From Geothrix sp. (GTDB lineage: Bacteria > Acidobacteriota > Holophagae > Holophagales > Holophagaceae), in assembly GCA_030681515.1 (NCBI GenBank), contig JAUXSE010000028.1, positions 62,001-126,000 of the forward strand: a stretch of 64,000 bases of DNA, written 5' to 3'. Positions 42,785-52,800 of the stretch are shown in pieces. Both the position numbers and the translations under genes were made by a program. Below the pieces are notes generated by a model that saw only the letters and a program-made list of their open reading frames with translations, made no database searches and had not been told where the DNA came from. Position 1 is the stretch's first letter. Every line of letters begins with the position of its first letter.

Positions 42785-43579
42785 TTACAGCAGAGGGTAG
42801 AGGTCCGTTCGCCGATCCTTCAGCGCCGGAAACCGCTCCCGCCAGGCCCGCAGCTGGTCCAGATTGATGTCACCGAGCACCAGCCCTTCGGTGGCATCAC
42901 CCATTGCGACCACTTCGCCGAAGGCATCGTGGATGGCGGATCGGCCGGGGTAGTCCAGGCCCTGCGGATCCCGGCCCACGCGATTGACGCCACACACGGC
43001 CATCTGGTTTTCGATGGCCCGGGCGGCCAGGAGGGTGGACCAGGCGGAGATGCGCCGTGCAGGCCAGTTGGCGGGCACGAAGACCACTTCGGCGCCCCTG
43101 GCGGCCAGGGCGCGGAAGGGTTCGGGGAAGCGCAGGTCGTAGCAGATCTGCAGGCCACAGGGGATGCCATCCACCTCGAAGAGGGGGCACTCCGTTCCGC
43201 CGGTGTAGTGCCGGTTCTCCTCGCCGTAGGAGAACGGGTGGAGCTTGCGGTAGATCGCCACCAAGGATCCATCCGGGGCGGTGACGAAGGCCGCGTTGCG
43301 GGGATGGGGGGCGTGGGTTTCGACGGCCGAGCCCACGAGGTAGAGGCCGAACTCCCGCGAGAGCGCCGCCAGGGCCTCGGTGGTGGGGCCGGGCAGGGCT
43401 TCCGCGAAGGGCTCGGGCGCCATGGTGAAGCCCAGGGTAAAGAGTTCCGGGAAGACCGCCACCCGGGCCCCCGCTCCGGCGGCTTGGGCCACGAAGCCCC
43501 GGGCCCGGGCGAGGTTCGTCGCGGGATCCTGCCAGAGGGTGGCCTGCTGGATCAGGGCGACGCGGAGGGTCGTGGACAT
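42785..43579 (-). CDS. Nitrilase-superfamily carbon-nitrogen hydrolase (omega-amidase-like)
   Basis: The 264-residue enzyme has the catalytic Glu-Lys-Cys triad: E45 in FPELFTLGF, K112 in YRKLHPF and C146 in QICYDLRFPE. These contexts resemble the Nit2/YafV omega-amidase branch, which hydrolyses alpha-ketoglutaramate and similar amides, though other small amides are possible. The ATG at 43579 fits the family N-terminus; the 655-residue open frame beyond it is antisense to the peroxidase gene. It is divergent from the di-heme peroxidase gene. Confidence 0.9.
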   Translation of the reverse strand: MSTTLRVALIQQATLWQDPATNLARARGFVAQAAGAGARVAVFPELFTLGFTMAPEPFAEALPGPTTEALAALSREFGLYLVGSAVETHAPHPRNAAFVTAPDGSLVAIYRKLHPFSYGEENRHYTGGTECPLFEVDGIPCGLQICYDLRFPEPFRALAARGAEVVFVPANWPARRISAWSTLLAARAIENQMAVCGVNRVGRDPQGLDYPGRSAIHDAFGEVVAMGDATEGLVLGDINLDQLRAWRERFPALKDRRTDLYPLL

Positions 43580-43684
43580 GAGGGTATCCCGGGGACGGAA
43601 GGCGCAGCGCGAGCCTCCGCCATGATCCCATCCTGACAAGTCCCGGCTGCTCCTTCTACACTGCTGGAATCCCACGAGGCTGAC

Positions 43685-44995
43685 ATGCGCGTTGAGGTGG
43701 TACTCCTGCCCTTGCTCCTGACCCTGGCTCCTGGCCTGGGCGCGGCCGACAGGCCCCGGCCCGGGGGGGATGTGGCGACGGTCCGGCTGCTGGAGGATCC
43801 CGCGCTGCAGCGCCTGGGGGAGCGGCTGTTCATGGACGCCCGCCTGTCGCGCCCGGAGGGCCAGGCCTGCGCGGCCTGCCATGATGCGGCCTCGGGGTGG
43901 TCCGGGGCCGACCACGAGAAGAACCTGGCCAGCGGCATCTACCCCGGCGCCGTGCCCGAGCGCTTCGGCAACCGGCGGCCCACCACGGCGGCCTATTCCA
44001 CCTACAGCCCGGTCCTCCACGCGAAGCTGGACGACGGCGAGATCCTCTTCGTGGGCGGGGCCTTCTGGGACGGCCGCGCCACGGGCCACCTGCTCGGGAA
44101 CCCTGCCGCGGACCAGGCCCAGGGGCCCTTCCTCAACCCCGTGGAACACAATCTCCCGGATGCCGGGACCGTTGTGCGGCTCGTGGAATCGGGGCCCGAC
44201 GCGGACCTGTTCCGGCAGGCCTGGAAGACCCATGGCGTGGACGCGCCTTCCGGCGAAGCGACCCGGCGGAAGTTCGGACTCGTCGCCCTGGCCCTGGCGG
44301 CCTTCCAGCACTCGCCCGCGGTCAGTCCCTTCACTTCCAAATACGACGCCTACCTGCGCGGACAGGTCCGGCTGTCGCCGGTGGAGCTGCGGGGGAAGAC
44401 GGTCTTCGAGGGCAAGGGGAAGTGCGCGGATTGCCATCCGAACCGGAAGGGGCCGGGCGGAGTCATGCCGCTCTTCACGGACTTCACCTACGACAACCTG
44501 GGCTTCCCCGCCAATCCGGAGAACCCCTGGTACCGCATGGGGCCGGAGCTGAATCCGGCGGGAGCGGCCTGGGTGGATCTGGGCCTGGCGGCGACCCTGG
44601 AGACCCTCCCCCAGTACGCCCGGCTGGCCCCGTCCCACCTCGGGAAGCACCGGGTTCCGACCCTCCGGAACGTGGACAGGCGCCCCCACCCGGGCTTCGT
44701 GAAGGCCTACGGGCACAACGGGTACTTCAAGAGCCTGGAGGCGGTGGTCCACTTCTACAACACCCGGGATGTGCTGCCTCCGCCGGAGGCGGTGGCCCAG
44801 CCGCGCCCCGGCGAGAACTGCTGGCCCCGCCCGGAGGTGGCGGTGAACCTGAACCGCGAGGAACTGGGCGACCTCAAGCTGAGTCCCGCGGAGGAGGCGG
44901 CCCTGGTGGCCTTCATGCGCACCCTGTCGGATGGCTACCTTCCCCCGCGGTCGAAGCCCGTTCCCCGGTTGGCCGCGCGGTCTAGCCGGCGCTGA
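43685..44995 (+). CDS. Di-heme cytochrome c peroxidase / MauG-family protein
   Basis: The 436-residue periplasmic protein has a signal peptide (about 1-21) and two heme c sites, CAACH (62-66) and CADCH (247-251), in the spacing of bacterial di-heme peroxidases. These reduce hydrogen peroxide or, in MauG relatives, oxidise partner proteins. Further family segments are visible (FWDGRA, NPVEH, VPTLRNVDRRPHPGFVKAYGHNGYF with distal ligands). GAGGCTGAC precedes the ATG. It probably takes electrons from a small periplasmic cytochrome encoded elsewhere. Confidence 0.92.
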   Translation: MRVEVVLLPLLLTLAPGLGAADRPRPGGDVATVRLLEDPALQRLGERLFMDARLSRPEGQACAACHDAASGWSGADHEKNLASGIYPGAVPERFGNRRPTTAAYSTYSPVLHAKLDDGEILFVGGAFWDGRATGHLLGNPAADQAQGPFLNPVEHNLPDAGTVVRLVESGPDADLFRQAWKTHGVDAPSGEATRRKFGLVALALAAFQHSPAVSPFTSKYDAYLRGQVRLSPVELRGKTVFEGKGKCADCHPNRKGPGGVMPLFTDFTYDNLGFPANPENPWYRMGPELNPAGAAWVDLGLAATLETLPQYARLAPSHLGKHRVPTLRNVDRRPHPGFVKAYGHNGYFKSLEAVVHFYNTRDVLPPPEAVAQPRPGENCWPRPEVAVNLNREELGDLKLSPAEEAALVAFMRTLSDGYLPPRSKPVPRLAARSSRR

Positions 44996-45055
44996 CCGGC
45001 CCGGCCCTCCGGGGTGAATCCCTGTTCCCGATCGTCGGCCTGCCGCCGCCTGGCA

Positions 45056-46123
45056 TCAGGCCCGGAAGCGCAGGGGGTCCAGGGGGCCCGCGGTGGCGGT
45101 CCGCAGGTAGCAGGCCGCCCCCAGGGCCCCCACGGCCAGCCCGCTGGTCATGCCGTGGCCGCCGAGGCCCGCGGACCAGAACAGCCGTGGATTCCAGGGA
45201 TCCCATCCGAGGACGAAGCGGCGGTCCGGGCTGAAGGTACGCAGGCCGGTCCAGTACCGCGTGACGGGGCGCTCCGCCAGGTGTGGGGCCAGCTCCCGCA
45301 GGCTGGCGAAGAGACCTTCGAGCACGGCGGGATCCGTATCCGGCTGGCGTCCCCGGGGCGGGAGCGGCACCGGGACTTCCTCACAGGGGCACATGAGCAG
45401 GCCGCCGCTTTCGGGGCGCAGGTAGAAGGGACGATCCACCCACCAGGCCCAGGGTTCGTGCTGGGGATGGCTGGCGCCACTCCACACCAGCGAGCGGCGC
45501 AGGGGCGTGAAGGCGATCCGCGAGCCCGCCATCGCGCCCAGTTCCCCGGCCCAGGCTCCAGCGGCGATGGCCAGGGCCTTCACGCGCAGCAGGCCGCGGT
45601 CCGTGTCCAGATCAAAGCCCGCGTCCGTGGGCCGCAGGCCGAGCACGGCGCAGCCGAAACGCAGGTCCGCGCCCCCGGCGCGGGCCCCCTCCGCGCAGGC
45701 GCGGAGCAGGCCCGCGATGTCTATGACGCCGTCGCCGGGAATGGCCAGATGCCCGGCGGCCTTCAGGCCGGGCAGGGGGATGCCTTCGCCGCGGCGGACC
45801 GCCACGCCGTGCCGCGCGGCCTCGGCCTCGAAGGCGTCCAGCGGGCCGGGTTCCGCACTCGCCAGCAGGCCGCCGTTGGCGGTCATCAGGCCCGTCTCGG
45901 CCAGGCGGCGGCGGCCTTCCACGGCCAGGGCCGTGTGTTCGTCCCGGCCCGTGAGGCTCCGGGCGATGGCGGCGTTGTGGCCGCTGGCGTAGGTGCCGGG
46001 CTGATCCTCCCGCTCCAGGAGAACGATGCCCCGCTGGCCGGCCCGGGCCAGGTGGCAGGCGAGGCCCAGCCCCGCGATGCCCCCGCCGATGATCGCCAGT
46101 TCCGCCGTTTCAACCGTGCCCAT
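45056..46123 (-). CDS. FAD-dependent oxidoreductase of the DAO (glycine oxidase / D-amino-acid dehydrogenase) family
   Basis: The 355-residue protein has an N-terminal FAD-binding GGGIAGLGLACHLARAG motif with the acidic end of strand 2 (LLERED) and a C-terminal GLGGHGMTSGLAVG that closes the FAD site. The layout fits single-domain amine and D-amino-acid oxidases or dehydrogenases. It stands alone between a convergent peroxidase gene and the divergent Cus operon. The substrate cannot be assigned. Confidence 0.9.
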   Translation of the reverse strand: MGTVETAELAIIGGGIAGLGLACHLARAGQRGIVLLEREDQPGTYASGHNAAIARSLTGRDEHTALAVEGRRRLAETGLMTANGGLLASAEPGPLDAFEAEAARHGVAVRRGEGIPLPGLKAAGHLAIPGDGVIDIAGLLRACAEGARAGGADLRFGCAVLGLRPTDAGFDLDTDRGLLRVKALAIAAGAWAGELGAMAGSRIAFTPLRRSLVWSGASHPQHEPWAWWVDRPFYLRPESGGLLMCPCEEVPVPLPPRGRQPDTDPAVLEGLFASLRELAPHLAERPVTRYWTGLRTFSPDRRFVLGWDPWNPRLFWSAGLGGHGMTSGLAVGALGAACYLRTATAGPLDPLRFRA

Positions 46124-46207
46124 GGCTCCATGCTACCGAACCCTCCTGGATCCGCCGGGACGGAACCTGGGCGCCGACCTGCCGGGACCTGGAGCAAGGA
46201 TTGACTG

Positions 46208-46234
46208 TTGACACAGGGGAAGCGCGCCTATGAT
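46208..46234 (+). promoter_or_regulatory. Possible sigma-70 promoter of the Cus operon
   Basis: TTGACA (46208-46213) and TATGAT (46229-46234) are both near-perfect hexamers. The spacer is 15 bases, shorter than ideal, so an activator may be needed. It would start transcription just before the GTG start at 46254. Confidence 0.4.
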
Positions 46235-46253
46235 GGGGGATCCGGAGACCTCT

Positions 46254-46664
46254 GTGCGGATCCTCCTGCACGCCATCCTCGCCCCCATCCTTGGCCTTGG
46301 TCTGCTCCTGGGCAGCCTGGGCAGCTTGGCTGCGGACCGGGCGCCGGTGCAGGGCCAGGCGCCTGAATCCTGCTGCTGCGGCACGCCCGCGGGCATGGAG
46401 GATCGCTGCCCCTGCCCCAGGCCCGAAGGGAACCGGGGGCCATCGCGCGGAACCTGCAACGAACGTCCGGCCGTGGTCGCGTCCCAGGCCGCCCCTCGCA
46501 AGGGTGAGCAGGGACGGCGGCGCACGGAATCCAGGCCCGGGCCGGCGATGTGGGCTGGTGCCGCCGTTGTCACCAGCGTCGAGACGGGGATCAGCTTTGT
46601 CACCCGCGGCCGCGACCCTGATCTGGGGCGGCATCTCGCGCGTCTGAGCACGCTCCGGGTCTGA
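46254..46664 (+). CDS. Small exported Cys-rich protein at the head of the Cus operon
   Basis: The 136-residue product begins with a signal peptide (RILLHAILAPILGLGLLLGSLGSLAAD). A dense cysteine segment follows, CCCGTPAGMEDRCPCP, with another cysteine about 15 residues later; the rest is polar and low in complexity. I do not recognise a family. GGAG lies six bases before the GTG at 46254, and the -10 hexamer overlaps the alternative ATG at 46230, favouring the GTG. Position upstream of a Cu/Ag efflux system suggests a periplasmic metal-binding protein. Confidence 0.65.
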   Translation: MRILLHAILAPILGLGLLLGSLGSLAADRAPVQGQAPESCCCGTPAGMEDRCPCPRPEGNRGPSRGTCNERPAVVASQAAPRKGEQGRRRTESRPGPAMWAGAAVVTSVETGISFVTRGRDPDLGRHLARLSTLRV

Positions 46665-46734
46665 TCCGGGACTGAGCGAAAGCCCCGCCCGCCTTCGAGC
46701 GGGCCGCCGCTTCTTTCCCCTTCCGGAGATCTCC

Positions 46735-48123
46735 ATGCGCATGCTGATGCGCCTGGCCCCGGCCCTGGTGCTCCTCGCGCCGGGCCTGGCCCAGGCCCCT
46801 GTTCCTGAACCTTCCAATTCCGATTCCGATCCCGTCCTGGCGGCGCTGTTGCGCGAGGCCCTGGCGGTGCATCCCGATGTCCAGCGGGCCGACGCGGCCG
46901 TGCGGATGGATCAGGAGCGCATCCCGCAGGCGGGGGTGCTGCCGGATCCCACCCTCTCCCTGGGCATCCAGAACGACGGCTTCAAGCGCATCGAGGTGGG
47001 CCGCATGGAGACGAGCTTCTACAGCGTCGCCTTCACCCAGCCGCTGCCCTGGCCCGGTAAGCGTGGGCTCCGCAAGGAAGTGGCCGCCCTCAGCGTGGAT
47101 GTGTCCGAGGGCGCCCGCTCCCGGATCCAGATGGGCCTGGAGGCCGATGTGCGGCGCGGCTACGCGGCCCTGCTGCTGGTCCGCGGGCAGAAGCAGCTGC
47201 TGGACCAGCAGGCGGTCTTCCTGGAACAGGCCGAGCGCCTGGCCCGCACCCGCTACGAAGTGGGGCAGGGCAGCCAGGGCGATCTGCTGCGGGCCCAGCT
47301 GGAGCGCACGCGCCTCCAGCTGGCGGCCTGGGCCCTGGCGGCGGAGGAACAGTCGGTTCTCGCGGCCCTGAACCGCCTGCGCCAGCGCGATCCGGCGGAT
47401 CCCATCGCCACCACGGCGGCGCTGGCGGATCTGCCGGAGCCCGCCCTGCTCGCGCCCGAGCAGGTAGAGGCCCGGAGCCCCGAGCTGGCCAGCGCCCGCG
47501 CGGGCGTGCGGCAGGCCGGGAAGCTGCTGGAGCTGGCAAAGCTGGACCGCCGGCCGGATTTCGCCGTCACTGCCGGCATCATGCCCCGGGGCGGCCTGGA
47601 GCCCATGTGGCAGGTGGGCTTGGGCATCTCGCTGCCCATCTACGGCCGCCACAAGCAGCAGCGCGCCGTGGCCGAGCACGAGCAGCACCGCCGCGGCCAG
47701 GGCGCCGAAGTGGAATCCGTGCGCACCCTGCTGCGCCAGCGCACGGAGGAACGCGGCATCCAGATCCAGACCCTGCGCCGCACCCGGGAGCTCTTCCGCG
47801 AGGGCCTGCTGGTGCAGAGCGAAGCCACCTTCAAGGCCGCCCTGGCCCAGTACGAATCGGGCCGCGCCCCCTTCCTCGGCGCCCTGGAGGCCCTCAATGG
47901 CTGGGTGGGCGATCAGGGCGCCTACCTGCAGACCCTGGCCCAGCTCCAGGCCCAGCACATCGCGTTGCGCGAGGCCGCCCTCGGTCCCACGGCCCCCATC
48001 ACCGGCGGGTCCCTGGCCTCCGCCGGCCCCTCCTCCAGTGCCACCGCGCCGACCGCTGCGAACCCCACCGCCAAGGCCCCGGGCAAGGCCCAGGCCAGCG
48101 GCCCTGCCATGACATCCATGTGA
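46735..48123 (+). CDS. cusC: Outer-membrane efflux protein of the Cus-type system (CusC-like)
   Basis: The 462-residue protein has a signal peptide (about 1-20) and two outer-membrane-factor repeats rich in coiled coil (about 90-200 and 270-400), with the TolC-family segment YSVAFTQPLPWPGKR before the first. The last 45 residues are a low-complexity Ala/Pro/Ser/Thr tail, an odd addition. It lies 13 bases before the adaptor gene and forms the outer-membrane exit of the efflux complex. Confidence 0.9.
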   Translation: MRMLMRLAPALVLLAPGLAQAPVPEPSNSDSDPVLAALLREALAVHPDVQRADAAVRMDQERIPQAGVLPDPTLSLGIQNDGFKRIEVGRMETSFYSVAFTQPLPWPGKRGLRKEVAALSVDVSEGARSRIQMGLEADVRRGYAALLLVRGQKQLLDQQAVFLEQAERLARTRYEVGQGSQGDLLRAQLERTRLQLAAWALAAEEQSVLAALNRLRQRDPADPIATTAALADLPEPALLAPEQVEARSPELASARAGVRQAGKLLELAKLDRRPDFAVTAGIMPRGGLEPMWQVGLGISLPIYGRHKQQRAVAEHEQHRRGQGAEVESVRTLLRQRTEERGIQIQTLRRTRELFREGLLVQSEATFKAALAQYESGRAPFLGALEALNGWVGDQGAYLQTLAQLQAQHIALREAALGPTAPITGGSLASAGPSSSATAPTAANPTAKAPGKAQASGPAMTSM

Positions 48124-48136
48124 ACCGGAGCTGACC

Positions 48137-49576
48137 ATGCTTGACGAACCGATCGAAACGACCCCCACCCGCCCCTCGCGGATCCGCGCCCTCGGCCTGA
48201 TGGCCCTGGGGCTCATCGCCGGCATCGGCGGCACGCTGCTCCTGCGCCCCGGCGTGAAGGGGGACCCCGGCCACGGCGCCGCCACCGCCCCGGCCCCGAA
48301 GAAGCAGATGTACCAGTGCCCCATGCATCCGCAGATCATCCTGGATCACGAAGGCACCTGCCCCATCTGCGGCATGACCCTGGTGGCCATGGAAAGCGAC
48401 GCCCCCAGGGACACGGGGAAGCCCGTCTTCTACCGTTCCCCCATGAACCCGAGCCTGACGTCCCAGGTTCCCATGAAGGATGAGATGGGCATGGACTATG
48501 TGCCGGTCTACGAGGGGGAACTCGAGGGCGAAGGCACGGGACTTGATACCCACGCGGCGGTGAAGATTGATCACGAGCGCCAGCAGCTCATCGGCCTCCG
48601 GACGGAGAAGGTGGCCGAGGGGACCGTGAGCGGGGAGTTCCGCTCGGTCGGCCGGGTGGCCGTGGACGAAACCCGGGTCCGCAAGGTGAACGTAAAGGTG
48701 GAGGGCTTCGTCGAGAAGCTCTTCGTGGATTTCGTCGGGAAGCCCGTGGCCCGGGGCCAGGCCCTGTTCAGCCTCTACAGTCCCGAATTCGTCAGCGCCC
48801 AGCGGGAGTACCTGCTGGCCCTCCAGACCCAGAAGGCCCTGTCGGGCGGCTCGCTGCAGGACAGCGGCGGCGAGCTGCTGGAGGCCGCGCGGCGGCGGCT
48901 CACCCTCTGGGATGTGCCGAAGGAGGCCATCGAACATCTGGAGAACACGGGCGAAGTCCAGCGGGCCCTCACGCTGCGCAGCCCCATCTCGGGCGTGGTG
49001 ACGGTGAAGAATGTGGTGGAGGGCGCCCGCATCACGCCGGCCGACATCCCCTTCGAGATCACGGATCTGAGCCGGGTCTGGGTGCTGGTGGATGTCTACG
49101 AGGCCGAGCTGGGCCGCGCCAAGGTGGGCATGCCCGCGGATCTGACGATCCAGTCCGCCCCCGGGAAGGCCTTCAAGGGGCGGGTCGCCTTCGTGGATCC
49201 CGTCCTGGATCCCAGAACCCGCACCGTCAAGGCCCGCCTGGAATTCGCGAACCCCGTGGGCGAGCTCAAGCCGGAGATGTTCGGGGAAGTGCTGCTCAAG
49301 GGCCAGGGGCGCAGGGGCCTGATCATCCCCCTGGACGCCGTGCTGGATGCCGGCACCTCCAAGGTGGCCTTCGTGGCGCTGGGGGACGGCAAGTTCGAAC
49401 CCCGCGAGATCACCACCGGCACCACGGTCGGCGAAAAGGTGGAGATCCGGTCGGGACTGAAGGTGGGCGAGGACGTCGTCGTCCGCGCCAACTTCCTGGT
49501 GGATTCCGAATCCCGCTTGAAGGCGGCCCTGGCCCATCTGACCCAGAAATCGAAAATCCAGGGAGAGGCACGATGA
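48137..49576 (+). CDS. cusB: Cus-type adaptor with N-terminal heavy-metal-binding domain (CusB-like)
   Basis: The 479-residue protein has a membrane anchor (about 18-37), then a heavy-metal-binding domain (about 55-85; YQCPMHP and CPICGMTLV) and a second, degenerate copy that keeps methionines but no cysteines (YRSPMNPSLTSQVPMKDEMGMDYVPVY). A barrel-sandwich hybrid, helical hairpin and beta-barrel domains complete the adaptor. In CusB the N-terminal methionines receive Cu(I) or Ag(I) and pass it to the pump. The pump gene starts 226 bases downstream, after a hairpin element. Confidence 0.93.
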   Translation: MLDEPIETTPTRPSRIRALGLMALGLIAGIGGTLLLRPGVKGDPGHGAATAPAPKKQMYQCPMHPQIILDHEGTCPICGMTLVAMESDAPRDTGKPVFYRSPMNPSLTSQVPMKDEMGMDYVPVYEGELEGEGTGLDTHAAVKIDHERQQLIGLRTEKVAEGTVSGEFRSVGRVAVDETRVRKVNVKVEGFVEKLFVDFVGKPVARGQALFSLYSPEFVSAQREYLLALQTQKALSGGSLQDSGGELLEAARRRLTLWDVPKEAIEHLENTGEVQRALTLRSPISGVVTVKNVVEGARITPADIPFEITDLSRVWVLVDVYEAELGRAKVGMPADLTIQSAPGKAFKGRVAFVDPVLDPRTRTVKARLEFANPVGELKPEMFGEVLLKGQGRRGLIIPLDAVLDAGTSKVAFVALGDGKFEPREITTGTTVGEKVEIRSGLKVGEDVVVRANFLVDSESRLKAALAHLTQKSKIQGEAR

Positions 49577-49625
49577 ACATAGACCCCATGCCCTTGCGAA
49601 GCGCCTCAAGGCAGGAAAAGAAAAG

Positions 49626-49725
49626 TAGCCACAAAGAACACAAAGGGCACAAAGGGCACAAAGGAAGGGCAATGACTGTGTTCCTGAACCAGGCACCTTT
49701 GTGTTCTTTGTGCCCTCTGTGGCTA
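49626..49725. repeat. Hairpin element C with 9-nt repeat arms, inside the Cus operon
   Basis: The left arm (49626-49664) has CACAAAGAA, CACAAAGGG, CACAAAGGG and CACAAAGG in tandem. The right arm (49696-49725) is the complement of CACAGAGGG, CACAAAGAA and CACAAAGG. The arms pair over about 30 bases with a loop near 30 nt. It lies between the co-directional adaptor and pump genes. Confidence 0.85.
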
Positions 49726-49802
49726 GGATCTTTTTGGTTTGTGACGGCCTTTAGAAGTTCACATGGCACCCCGCAGAATGTGGCTATGCAGGAGGATGCG
49801 GC

Positions 49803-52800
49803 ATGAGCGCACATGTGGGCTACGACCCCGAACACCCGACTTTCCTCCAGCGGATCATCCGCTTCTCGGCGGAGAACCGATGGCTGGTGATGGCCGCCTC
49901 GGTGGTGATGATCGTCATGTCCTTCTGGACCATGCGGAACATCCCGCTGGATGCCCTGCCGGATCTCAGCGACACCCAGGTGATCGTCTACAGCAAGTGG
50001 GACCGGAGCCCGGACATCATCGAGGACCAGGTGACCTACCCCATCGTCACCGCGCTGCTCGGAGCCCCGAAGGTGAAGGCGGTGCGGGCCCTTTCCGACT
50101 TCGGATTCTCCTATGTCTATGTGATCTACGAGGACGGCACGGACATCTACTGGGCCCGATCCCGGACCCTGGAGTACCTCAGCAAGATCACCTCCAGCCT
50201 GCCCCCGGGCGTCACGCCCGTCATCGGCCCTGACGCCACCTCCGTGGGCTGGGTCTACCAGTACGCCCTGGTGGACCGCAGCGGGAAGCACAGCCTCGAC
50301 GAGATGCGATCCCTGCAGGACTGGTTCCTCCGCTACGCCATCCAGGCCACGCCCGGCGTGGCGGAAGTGGCCACGGTGGGCGGGCAGGCCAGGCAGTTCC
50401 AGGTCCAGCTCAATCCCAACAAGATGGCGGCCTACAGGATCCCCATCGAAACCGTCATCGGGGCCGTGAAATCCGCCAATTCGGAAGTGGGGGGACGCCT
50501 GGTGGAGTACAGCGGGCGCGAGTACATGGTCCGGGGCCGAGGGTATGTGAAGACCACCCAGGATCTCGAACAGGCGGTGCTCAAGGCCGAAAACGGCACG
50601 CCCATCCGGTTGAAGGAGATCGCCACCGTCACCCTGGGGCCTGAGATGCGCCGGGGGCTCGCGGACCTGGACGGCCAGGGCGACGTGGTGGGCGGCATCG
50701 TGGTGATGCGCCAGGGCGAGAACGCCCTGAACGTGATTGACCGCGTGAAGGCGAAGATCAAGGACCTGAAGCAGGGGCTTCCCGAAGGCGTGGAAGTGGT
50801 CCCGGTCTATGACCGCTCCGAACTGATCCACAACGCCATCAAGACCGTGAAGCACAAGCTCATCGAGGAGATGATCGTCGTTTCCATCATCATCCTGCTC
50901 TTCCTGTGGCACATCCCATCGGCCATCGTGCCCATCATCACGATCCCCGTGAGCGTGGCGCTGGCCTTCATCCCGCTTTACGGGATCGGGCAGAACGCCA
51001 ACCTCATGAGCCTCGCCGGCATCGCCATCTCCATCGGCGTGCTGGTGGACGGGGCCATCGTCGAGGTGGAGAACGCCTACAAGAAGATCGAGAAATGGAT
51101 TGAGGCGGGAAAACCCGGGAGTTTCTACGAGGTCCGACTGGAGGCTCTGATGGAAGTCGGTCCGAGCGTCTTCTTCTCCCTGCTGGTGGTGGCGGTGAGC
51201 TTCCTGCCCATCTTCACCCTGATGGATCAGGAGGGGCGGCTGTTCAAGCCCCTGGCCTACTCCAAGAACTTCGCCATGGGCATCGCCGCGTTCCTGGCGC
51301 TGACCCTGGATCCGGCCATGCGCATGCTCTTCGCGCGGGTGGAGCCTTTCACCTTCAAGCCGAAGTGGCTGGCGTGGACGGCCACCCAGTTCGCCGTCGG
51401 GAAGTACTACGCGGAGGAAAAGCATCCCATCAGCGTCTTCCTCCACCGGATCTACGAGCCGCCCTGCCGCTTTGTGGTGAAGCACGCCAAGGCCACCATC
51501 GCCGTGGCCGTGCTGCTGGTGCTGGGCACGATCCCGGCATTCATGAGCCTGGGCAGCGAGTTCATGCCGCCCTTGAACGAGGGGACGCTGCTCTACATGC
51601 CCTCGACCTTGCCCGGCCTCAGCCAGACCGAGGCCCAGCGCATCCTGCAAGTGCAGGACCGCCTGATCCGCACCGTGCCCGAGGTCTACCGTGTGTTTGG
51701 CAAGGCGGGCCGCGCCGACACCGCCACGGATCCGGCCCCCTTCTCCATGATGGAGACGGTGATCGTCCTCAAGCCCGAGGAGCAGTGGCGCGAGAAGCCG
51801 CGCTGGTTCAGTTCCTGGGCCCCGGATTTCCTGAAATCCGTGCTCCGTCCCTTCTGGCGGGACCGGATCACGCAGGAAGACATCGTGGCCGAACTGGATC
51901 GCGTGGTGAAGCTCCCGGCCATTCCCAACGCCTGGACCATGCCCATCAAGGCCCGGCTCGACATGCTCAGCACCGGCATCCGCACCCCCGTCGGCCTCAA
52001 GATCAACGGCGCGGATCTGGAGACCATCCAGAAAGTCGCCGTGGACGCCGAGCGCATCCTCCAGGGCGTGCCCGGCACCCGCAGCGCCTTCGCGGAACGC
52101 ACGGCCCAGGGCTACTTCCTGGACTTCGTGCTGAAGCGGGAGCAGCTCGCCCGCTACGGGCTCAGCGTGGAGCAGGCCAACATGCTGGTGATGACCGCCA
52201 TCGGCGGCGATAACCAAAGCACGGTCTTCGACGGCCGGGCCCGCTATCCGGTGAACGTGCGCTACGCCCGCGACTACCGGGAAAGCCCCGAGGCCCTGAA
52301 CCGGGTGCTCATTCCCACTCCGGGAGGCGCCCTGATCCCCATGGAGGAGATCGCGGACCTGAAGTGGGCCACCGGTCCCGCCATGATCCGCGACGAGAAC
52401 GGCCAGATGAACGGCTACGTGCTGGTGGACTTCGATACCTCGAAGATTGACGTGGGCACCTACGTCCAGCACGCCAAGGCCGCCGTCGAGAAGGAGCTGA
52501 AGCTGCCCGCGGGCTACAGCCTCACCTGGTCCGGGCAGTACGAAAACATGATCCGGGTGAAGGAACGCCTGAAGCTCATCCTGCCCATCACGCTGGTGCT
52601 GATCTTCGGGCTGCTCTATGCCAACACCAAGAGCGCCTTCAAGGCCTCCATCGTTATGCTGGCGGTGCCCTTCAGCGCCATCGGGGCCTTCTGGCTGCTC
52701 TGGGGGCTGGACTACAACATGAGCATCGCCGTGTGGGTGGGCCTCATCGCGCTCATGGGCCTCGACGCGGAAACCGGCGTGTTCATGCTGCTCTTCCTGG

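Noticed and set aside
43580-44752. N-terminal extension of the nitrilase frame
   Set aside because: It runs antisense through the di-heme peroxidase gene and has no nitrilase features before residue MSTTLRV.
46230-46253. ATG start for the Cys-rich protein
   Set aside because: It overlaps the likely -10 hexamer and lacks a ribosome site. GTG at 46254 has GGAG six bases upstream.
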